NCBI RefSeq assembly: GCF_001027105.1
Contig: NZ_CP011526.1
Span: 372,001 to 436,000 of the forward strand
From: Staphylococcus aureus
Lineage (GTDB): Bacteria; Bacillota; Bacilli; Staphylococcales; Staphylococcaceae
Length of the DNA stretch: 64,000 bases
Reading direction: 5' to 3'
The notes beneath the pieces were generated by a model that had not been told where the DNA came from, did not search any database, and saw only the letters and a list, made by a program, of their open reading frames with translations. The position numbers were made by a program, and so were the translations under genes. Positions 58,093 through 64,000 of this stretch are shown here, one piece after another (the first letter of the stretch is position 1; each line of letters opens with the position of its first letter).

Positions 58093-58477
58093 GGCGTGAT
58101 AGTATAGGGAACTTAGCTAAAGTTAATTTGTAGTGTGATGTCGTGGAAATATTATGGAGTTATACCAGAAGTTGATTTGTATTGTAATGTCGTGGAAATT
58201 TTATGGGCATTGCACCTGAAGTTGTTATGTGGCGAGATGTTGGGGATATAGATGGTGTTGTATGTGGCGAGATATTGGCGCACGTATACAGCGTTGAACC
58301 AGAAAATTTAATGTAGCGTAATGACAACACATTACAAGAGTTGATTATATTATGATAAATCCAGGTGCTACCGTATTAATGAAACAATTTTGATGCAGGT
58401 GTATTGCATGTTATTTACATACATGTTAGAGTGTTACTTAAACACGTAGACGCTTTAACGCTTTAAAGGAGATGTGA
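58093..58477. repeat. Degenerate tandem repeats in an intergenic gap
   Basis: Between 58125 and 58290 a unit of about 60 nt recurs two to four times with decay (GATGTCGTGGAAATATTATGG, GTAATGTCGTGGAAATTTTATGG; then ATGTGGCGAGAT twice). No coding frame. The rest of the gap, up to the NSS gene with its AAAGGAGATG site, has no recognisable feature. Confidence 0.55.
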
Positions 58478-59818
58478 ATGATGAAAAGACAACAATCACA
58501 ATGGAAGTCATCAACTGGATTTATTTTAGCTAGTGCGGGTTCTGCAATCGGTCTTGGTGCCATGTGGAAATTCCCATATATGGCAGGGATTTATGGCGGC
58601 GGTGCCTTTCTAGCTATGTTCTTAATATTCACCATTTTTGTTGGGTTGCCATTACTCATTATGGAATTCACTGTTGGGAAAATGGGACGGACATATACAA
58701 CACAAATATATAGTAAATTAACTGGTAAAAAATGGCTCAATATCATTGGCTGGAACGGTAATTTGGCAGTGTTTATTTTATTTGGCTTCTATAGTGTTAT
58801 CGGTGGTTGGATTGTCATTTACATCGGACAAGTATTATGGCAATTAGTTATATTTCAACGCATCAATCATCTCCAAGAAATGAATTTTGAAGCGGTAATA
58901 TCAAATCCTTGGTTAACCGTTCTAGGGCAAGGTATATTCATATTCGCTACGATGATTATTGTCATGTTAGGTGTTGAAAAAGGATTAGAAAAGGCATCGA
59001 AAGTTATGATGCCATTGCTGTTTGTCTTTTTAATCGTCATTGTGATTAAGTCTTTAACATTAGATGGCGCCTTAGAAGGTGTGAAATTTATTTTACAACC
59101 AAGAGTATCAGAGATTACTGCTGATGGCATCTTGTTTGCGCTAGGTCAATCATTCTTTACGTTATCATTAGGAACTACAGGTATGATTACTTATGCGAGT
59201 TATGCCTCTAAAGACATGACGATTAAGTCATCAGCTATTTCTATCGTTGTTATGAATATCTTTGTATCTGTATTGGCAGGTCTAGCTATATTTCCGGCTT
59301 TACATAGTTTTGGCTATGAACCACAAGAAGGGCCTGGATTATTATTTAAAGTACTGCCAATGGTCTTTAGTCAAATGCATCTAGGCACATTATTCTATTT
59401 GGGATTCTTAGTGCTGTTCTTATTTGCGGCTTTAACGTCATCTATTTCTTTATTAGAATTAAATGTTTCTAACTTCACGAAGAATGACAATACAAAACGT
59501 AAAAAAGTCGCAGTGATCGGTAGTATTTTAGTATTTATCATTAGTATTCCAGCAACCTTATCTTTTGGTATCTTAAAAGATGTAAGATTCGGTGCGGGAA
59601 CGATTTTTGATAATATGGATTTCATCGTTTCGAATGTATTGATGCCATTAGGCGCATTAGGTACTACGCTTGTCGTAGGACAATTATTAGATAAAAAATT
59701 ATTACAACAATATTTTGGTAAAGATCGATTTAGATTATTCAGTGGTTGGTATTACTTAATTAAGTATGCGATGCCTGTCGTTATTATTTTAGTCTTTATC
59801 GTGCAATTATTTAGTTAA
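58478..59818 (+). CDS. Neurotransmitter:sodium symporter (NSS) family transporter
   Basis: A 446-residue transporter with about 11-12 helices. The first helix carries the NSS sodium/substrate motif AGSAIGLGAMWKFPYMAGIYGGGAFL (unwound helix 1). A second signature FFTLSLGTTGMITYASY follows in helix 6. LeuT-like bacterial members import amino acids with sodium; the substrate here is unknown. AAAGGAGATG precedes the ATG. Monocistronic. Confidence 0.9.
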   Translation: MMKRQQSQWKSSTGFILASAGSAIGLGAMWKFPYMAGIYGGGAFLAMFLIFTIFVGLPLLIMEFTVGKMGRTYTTQIYSKLTGKKWLNIIGWNGNLAVFILFGFYSVIGGWIVIYIGQVLWQLVIFQRINHLQEMNFEAVISNPWLTVLGQGIFIFATMIIVMLGVEKGLEKASKVMMPLLFVFLIVIVIKSLTLDGALEGVKFILQPRVSEITADGILFALGQSFFTLSLGTTGMITYASYASKDMTIKSSAISIVVMNIFVSVLAGLAIFPALHSFGYEPQEGPGLLFKVLPMVFSQMHLGTLFYLGFLVLFLFAALTSSISLLELNVSNFTKNDNTKRKKVAVIGSILVFIISIPATLSFGILKDVRFGAGTIFDNMDFIVSNVLMPLGALGTTLVVGQLLDKKLLQQYFGKDRFRLFSGWYYLIKYAMPVVIILVFIVQLFS

Positions 59819-59825
59819 TATATAG

Positions 59826-59870
59826 AAGCATCTGACACACAAGTATTTGTGTTGCTCAGGTGTTTTTTTG
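59826..59870 (+). terminator. Terminator after the NSS transporter gene
   Basis: AGCATCTGA...ACACAA pairs imperfectly with TTGTGT...CTCAGGTGT, followed by TTTTTTT. Confidence 0.7.
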
Positions 59871-59947
59871 TTTGGAATTGAAAATTTAGTACTGGTTCTG
59901 AATTAATCGAAACTTAGATAATTGCAAAATAACAAAATGTCGTTTAT

Positions 59948-59972
59948 AATTCTTATCTGAAAAGTAAGAATT
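59948..59972 (+). promoter_or_regulatory. Inverted repeat upstream of mccA
   Basis: AATTCTTA (59948-59955) and TAAGAATT (59965-59972) form a perfect 8-bp palindrome with a 9-nt centre. A CymR or other thiol/sulfur regulator is plausible but unproven. Confidence 0.4.
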
Positions 59973-60034
59973 AAAATTGAGACATGAAGAAAGGTTTCAT
60001 TCATTTGATCGGCATGTCAGATGAGGGTGCATCT

Positions 60035-60949
60035 ATGATTACTTATGATTTAATTGGCAATACACCATTAGTACTGTTAGAACATTATAGTGATGATAAA
60101 GTTAAAATTTATGCCAAGCTTGAACAATGGAATCCTGGAGGCAGTGTTAAAGACAGACTCGGGAAATATTTAGTAGAGAAGGCAATTCAAGAAGGGCGTG
60201 TGCGTGCAGGTCAAACTATTGTTGAAGCGACTGCTGGTAATACAGGCATAGGGTTAGCTATTGCAGCGAATAGACATCATTTGAAATGTAAGATCTTTGC
60301 GCCGTATGGTTTTTCAGAAGAAAAGATTAATATTATGATAGCGCTTGGTGCAGAAGTTTCAAGGACGAGTCAGTCTGAAGGTATGCATGGGGCACAATTA
60401 GCTGCACGTTCCTATGCTGAAAAATATGGTGCCGTTTATATGAATCAATTTGAATCCGAACATAATCCGGATACATATTTTCATACATTGGGACCCGAAT
60501 TGACTTCAGCATTACAGCAAATTGATTATTTTGTGGCTGGTATTGGCTCTGGCGGTACATTTACAGGTACCGCACGTTATTTAAAGCAACATCACGTGCA
60601 ATGTTATGCCGTTGAGCCAGAAGGGTCCGTGTTAAATGGAGGGCCAGCTCATGCACATGACACTGAAGGTATCGGTTCTGAGAAATGGCCGATATTTTTA
60701 GAGAGACGTCTTGTAGATGGGATATTTACGATTAAAGATCAAGATGCCTTTCGAAATGTCAAAAGTTTGGCTATAAATGAAGGGTTGTTAGTAGGCAGTT
60801 CTTCAGGTGCAGCATTACAAGGTGCATTGAATTTAAAAGCGCAATTATCTGAAGGTACGATTGTTGTCGTATTTCCAGATGGTAGTGATCGATATATGTC
60901 TAAGCAAATATTTAATTATGAGGAGAATAATAATGAACAAGAAAACTAA
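60035..60949 (+). CDS. mccA: Cystathionine beta-synthase/O-acetylserine-dependent MccA-type enzyme
   Basis: A 304-residue PLP enzyme of the cysteine-synthase/CBS fold, catalysing O-acetylserine plus homocysteine to cystathionine in the reverse transsulfuration route. The PLP-lysine motif NPGGSVKDRLG is near residue 36, the substrate loop TAGNTGIG follows, then GSGGTFTGT (phosphate cradle). ATG 60035 (MITYDLIGNTPLV) fits family length; the longer frame from 59984 adds residues unlike the family and has a weaker site. It overlaps mccB by 17 nt. Distinguishing MccA from CysK by eye relies on the mccB neighbour. Confidence 0.85.
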   Translation: MITYDLIGNTPLVLLEHYSDDKVKIYAKLEQWNPGGSVKDRLGKYLVEKAIQEGRVRAGQTIVEATAGNTGIGLAIAANRHHLKCKIFAPYGFSEEKINIMIALGAEVSRTSQSEGMHGAQLAARSYAEKYGAVYMNQFESEHNPDTYFHTLGPELTSALQQIDYFVAGIGSGGTFTGTARYLKQHHVQCYAVEPEGSVLNGGPAHAHDTEGIGSEKWPIFLERRLVDGIFTIKDQDAFRNVKSLAINEGLLVGSSSGAALQGALNLKAQLSEGTIVVVFPDGSDRYMSKQIFNYEENNNEQEN

Positions 60950-62075
60950 ATTAATTCATGGTGGGCACACAACAGACGATTATACAGGTGCCGTTACAAC
61001 ACCAATTTATCAAACAAGTACATATTTACAAGATGATATTGGTGATTTACGTCAAGGATATGAATATTCTCGTACTGCGAATCCAACAAGAAGTTCTGTA
61101 GAAAGCGTTATTGCGACATTAGAAAATGGCAAACATGGCTTTGCATTTAGTTCAGGTGTTGCAGCAATCAGTGCAGTTGTTATGCTGTTGGACAAAGGAG
61201 ATCATATTATTTTAAATTCAGATGTATACGGCGGTACTTATCGCGCATTGACAAAAGTATTTACACGATTTGGCATTGAAGTGGATTTTGTAGATACAAC
61301 GCATACAGATTCAATTGTACAAGCGATACGCCCAACAACAAAGATGTTGTTTATTGAAACACCTTCTAATCCATTATTACGTGTTACTGACATTAAAAAG
61401 TCTGCTGAAATTGCGAAAGAACACGGTTTGATTTCAGTTGTTGATAACACATTTATGACACCTTATTATCAGAATCCATTAGATTTAGGTATCGATATTG
61501 TCTTACATTCTGCAACGAAATATTTAGGTGGACATAGTGATGTCGTTGCTGGTTTAGTTGCAACATCGGATGACAAGCTTGCAGAACGTTTAGCATTTAT
61601 TTCAAATTCAACAGGTGGCATTTTAGGACCTCAAGATAGCTATTTACTTGTGAGGGGTATTAAAACATTAGGTTTACGTATGGAACAAATTAATCGCAGC
61701 GTTATTGAAATTATTAAAATGTTACAAGCACATCCAGCTGTGCAACAAGTGTTCCATCCAAGTATTGAAAGTCATTTAAATCATGATGTCCATATGGCTC
61801 AAGCGGATGGCCATACAGGTGTGATTGCATTTGAAGTGAAAAATACAGAAAGTGCCAAACAATTGATTAAAGCAACATCGTATTACACATTAGCTGAAAG
61901 TTTAGGTGCAGTGGAAAGTTTAATTTCAGTACCTGCATTGATGACACATGCATCCATTCCAGCAGATATTCGAGCTAAAGAAGGTATTACAGACGGACTT
62001 GTAAGAATTTCTGTAGGTATTGAAGATACTGAAGATTTAGTCGATGATTTAAAACAAGCACTAGATACTTTATAA
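60933..62075 (+). CDS. mccB: Cystathionine gamma-lyase/homocysteine lyase MccB-type enzyme
   Basis: A 380-residue PLP enzyme of the Cys/Met metabolism family, converting cystathionine to cysteine. The family features are YEYSRTANPTRSSVE near residue 45, SGVAAISAV, and the PLP lysine in LHSATKYLGGHSDVVAGL (near residue 195). GAGGAG lies 7 nt before ATG 60933, inside the end of mccA, so translation is coupled. The upstream frame from 60861 is a shadow of mccA. The operon makes cysteine from methionine-derived homocysteine. Confidence 0.88.
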   Translation: MNKKTKLIHGGHTTDDYTGAVTTPIYQTSTYLQDDIGDLRQGYEYSRTANPTRSSVESVIATLENGKHGFAFSSGVAAISAVVMLLDKGDHIILNSDVYGGTYRALTKVFTRFGIEVDFVDTTHTDSIVQAIRPTTKMLFIETPSNPLLRVTDIKKSAEIAKEHGLISVVDNTFMTPYYQNPLDLGIDIVLHSATKYLGGHSDVVAGLVATSDDKLAERLAFISNSTGGILGPQDSYLLVRGIKTLGLRMEQINRSVIEIIKMLQAHPAVQQVFHPSIESHLNHDVHMAQADGHTGVIAFEVKNTESAKQLIKATSYYTLAESLGAVESLISVPALMTHASIPADIRAKEGITDGLVRISVGIEDTEDLVDDLKQALDTL

Positions 62076-62082
62076 ATAATAG

Positions 62083-62145
62083 CAGCACTGGCATATATTT
62101 TGAGTTCAACGTTTGTTGTTCTTGAATATGCTAGTGCTTTTTTGT
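62083..62145 (+). terminator. Terminator of mccAB
   Basis: AGCACTGGCATAT pairs with ATATGCTAGTGCT across about 35 nt, followed by TTTTTT. Confidence 0.8.
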
Positions 62146-62293
62146 GCGATGTTAATATTTAGTAATTGCGTTGTGGAGGATTGGTGGACATTTTTATGGA
62201 TTTAATTTGATAAATGTCATAGTAGTCTCACAATTCGTCATTGTCACATGAATTACTTATTTTTTAATTTTTTAGAAAATTCGGCAAATTGTA

Positions 62294-62322
62294 TTGACGA
62301 TATATGCAATTTTACATATAAT
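62294..62322 (+). promoter_or_regulatory. Promoter of the metNI transporter operon
   Basis: TTGACG (62294-62299), a 17-bp spacer and TATAAT (62317-62322), with a downstream imperfect palindrome, CTTATT...AATAAG (62326-62348), that may be an operator. Confidence 0.75.
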
Positions 62323-62365
62323 GCTCTTATTCCTAGTGGATTAATAAGAATTTGTAGGAGGGGCG

Positions 62366-63394
62366 ATGATGATTGAGTTTCGACAGGTAAGTAAGACCTT
62401 TAATAAAAAGAAGCAAAAAATAGATGCTTTGAAGGACGTATCATTTACGGTCAATCGCAATGATATTTTTGGTGTGATTGGATATAGTGGTGCAGGAAAA
62501 AGTACGTTGGTAAGACTCGTGAATCATCTTGAAGCTGCCTCGAATGGACAAGTGATTGTAGATGGACATGATATTACGAATTATAGCGATAAAATGATGA
62601 GGGATATTAAGAAAGATATCGGTATGATATTTCAGCATTTCAATTTATTAAATTCAGCTACCGTATTTAAAAATGTAGCAATGCCACTCATTTTAAGTAA
62701 GAAAAGCAAAACAGAAATTAAGCAACGAGTAACGGAAATGCTTGAATTTGTAGGATTGAGTGATAAAAAAGACCAATTTCCTGATGAATTATCTGGTGGG
62801 CAGAAGCAAAGGGTGGCTATTGCAAGAGCGCTTGTTACTAATCCGAAAATACTCCTATGCGATGAAGCAACAAGCGCATTGGATCCAGCAACGACTGCTT
62901 CGATATTGACGTTATTAAAGAATGTCAATCAAACCTTTGGCATTACAATTATGATGATTACACATGAAATGCGCGTTATTAAAGACATTTGTAATCGTGT
63001 TGCTGTAATGGAAAAGGGGAAAGTGGTTGAAACAGGAACTGTTAAAGAGGTGTTTAGTCATCCTAAAACGACGATTGCTCAAAATTTTGTGTCTACAGTT
63101 ATACAGACTGAGCCAAGTACATCATTGATTCGTCGATTGAATGACGAACAAGTTGGCGATTTTAAAGATTATAAAATCTTCGTCGAGGAAACTCAGGTGA
63201 CACAACCGATTATAAATGACTTGATTCAAATTTGTGGCAGAGAGGTTAAAATTTTATTTTCATCTATGTCAGAAATACAAGGTAACACCGTATGTTATAT
63301 GTGGCTTCGATTTAATATGGATCAACAATTTGAAGACACGGCAATAAATCAATATTTCAAAGAGAAAAATATTCAATTTGAGGAGGTGCATTAA
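62366..63394 (+). CDS. metN: Methionine/cystine ABC transporter ATP-binding protein MetN-like
   Basis: A 342-residue ATPase of a MUT-type methionine uptake system. Walker A GYSGAGKST is near residue 39, Q-loop in MIFQHFNLL, signature LSGGQKQR near 142, Walker B ILLCDEATSALDP and the H-loop THEMRV follow. A C-terminal NIL/ACT-like regulatory domain occupies about 260-342. GGAGGGG precedes the ATG. It is followed 4 nt later by the permease gene. Because of the mccAB neighbour, cystine or related sulfur substrates are also possible. Confidence 0.92.
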   Translation: MMIEFRQVSKTFNKKKQKIDALKDVSFTVNRNDIFGVIGYSGAGKSTLVRLVNHLEAASNGQVIVDGHDITNYSDKMMRDIKKDIGMIFQHFNLLNSATVFKNVAMPLILSKKSKTEIKQRVTEMLEFVGLSDKKDQFPDELSGGQKQRVAIARALVTNPKILLCDEATSALDPATTASILTLLKNVNQTFGITIMMITHEMRVIKDICNRVAVMEKGKVVETGTVKEVFSHPKTTIAQNFVSTVIQTEPSTSLIRRLNDEQVGDFKDYKIFVEETQVTQPIINDLIQICGREVKILFSSMSEIQGNTVCYMWLRFNMDQQFEDTAINQYFKEKNIQFEEVH

Positions 63395-63397
63395 CAT

Positions 63398-64000
63398 ATG
63401 TTTGGTTCTGATTTAGACAGTGCACAGTTATTACAAGCATTGTACGAAACGCTATATATGGTATCTATTGCTTTATTTTTAGGAGCAGTGATTGGTATTC
63501 CATTAGGTGTCTTATTGGTAATTACTCGAAAACAAGGCATATGGCCCAATATAGTGATACATCAAGTTTTAAATCCTTTAATCAATATTTTAAGGTCACT
63601 ACCATTTATTATTTTGTTAATTGCGATTGTGCCATTCACAAAATTAGTAGTAGGTACTTCAATTGGTACGACTGCTGCCATCGTGCCTTTAACAGTATAT
63701 GTGGCACCTTACATTGCAAGACTTGTTGAAAACTCATTATTGGAAGTAGACGAGGGGATTATTGAAGCGGCGAAAGCGATGGGCGCTTCACCACTACAAA
63801 TCATTAGATATTTTTTAATTCCTGAAGCTTTAGGTTCGTTAGTATTAGCAATTACCACTGCGATTATTGGACTTATTGGAAGTACGGCGATGGCAGGAGC
63901 TGTTGGCGGTGGTGGTATAGGAGACTTAGCTTTAGTGTATGGTTATCAAAGATTTGATACGACGGTCATTATTATTACCGTTATTGTATTAGTCATTATT
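63398..64000 (+). CDS. metI: Methionine ABC transporter permease MetI-like (cut by window end)
   Basis: The gene starts at ATG 63398 behind GAGGAGGTG, four nucleotides after metN, and runs off the window. The visible 201 residues hold about five helices and the permease EAA motif EAAKAMGASPLQIIRYFLIPEALGSL, which docks on the ATPase. It closely resembles MetI. The substrate-binding lipoprotein gene should follow outside the window. Confidence 0.92.
   Translation, partial: MFGSDLDSAQLLQALYETLYMVSIALFLGAVIGIPLGVLLVITRKQGIWPNIVIHQVLNPLINILRSLPFIILLIAIVPFTKLVVGTSIGTTAAIVPLTVYVAPYIARLVENSLLEVDEGIIEAAKAMGASPLQIIRYFLIPEALGSLVLAITTAIIGLIGSTAMAGAVGGGGIGDLALVYGYQRFDTTVIIITVIVLVII

Overview
The window is a low-GC Firmicutes chromosome segment that I assign to Staphylococcus aureus. 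Eleven staphylococcal superantigen-like (SSL) genes, a tandem array of DUF576/Lpl lipoproteins, a type I hsdMS pair, the SPIN peroxidase inhibitor and four alpha phenol-soluble modulin microgenes occur together. That combination is the genomic island nuSa-alpha with its flanks. Names rest on recognition of protein sequence and context; no database search was run.

Layout. 1-1.4 kb: end of a secreted or membrane protein gene, a lipoprotein and a small protein. 1.4-6.3 kb: peroxide and thiol defence (ahpF-ahpC under a PerR-like box, nfrA, cystine importer tcyP). 7-9.6 kb: an HTH/coiled-coil protein, a GNAT-like protein and a YflT-type stress protein with a SigB-like promoter. 9.7-15 kb: guanine riboswitch plus xpt-pbuX-guaB-guaA. 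15-18.1 kb: a gene-poor accessory patch downstream of guaA with a hypothetical gene, a PemK/MazF-like toxin, a truncated IS3-type orfA, a decayed gene and two candidate small RNAs that have good promoters and terminators.

18.3-47.8 kb is the island: DUF1304 and NmrA-like genes, ssl1-ssl10, hsdM-hsdS, ssl11 with a co-directional secreted Ig-like protein, spn (SPIN) on the opposite strand, ten lpl genes (one frameshifted), then tslA with two small helical partners. Every ssl gene has a SaeR-type repeat (GTTAA-N6-GTTAA or close variant) just upstream of its -10 region, and most have a shared leader and terminator design. The last lpl gene overlaps tslA by 11 nt. tslA encodes a type VII-secreted lipase toxin, so that lipoprotein is probably its immunity protein. 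The rest of the lpl array may be related immunity-like paralogues.

48-64 kb is mostly core: a small membrane protein, a CobW/ZagA-type GTPase behind a Zur-like box, a decayed RhuM-like fragment, psmA1-4 with an AgrA-type box, mpsAB (DabB/DabA inorganic-carbon/ion transport) behind a long structured leader, a DUF2294 gene, a PAP2 phosphatase, an esterase, an NSS transporter, and the sulfur genes mccA-mccB and metN-metI (cut by the window end).

Functionally the island combines secreted immune evasion (SSLs, SPIN), lineage-specific restriction-modification and interbacterial competition (TslA and lipoproteins). PSM-alpha cytolysins lie just outside it.
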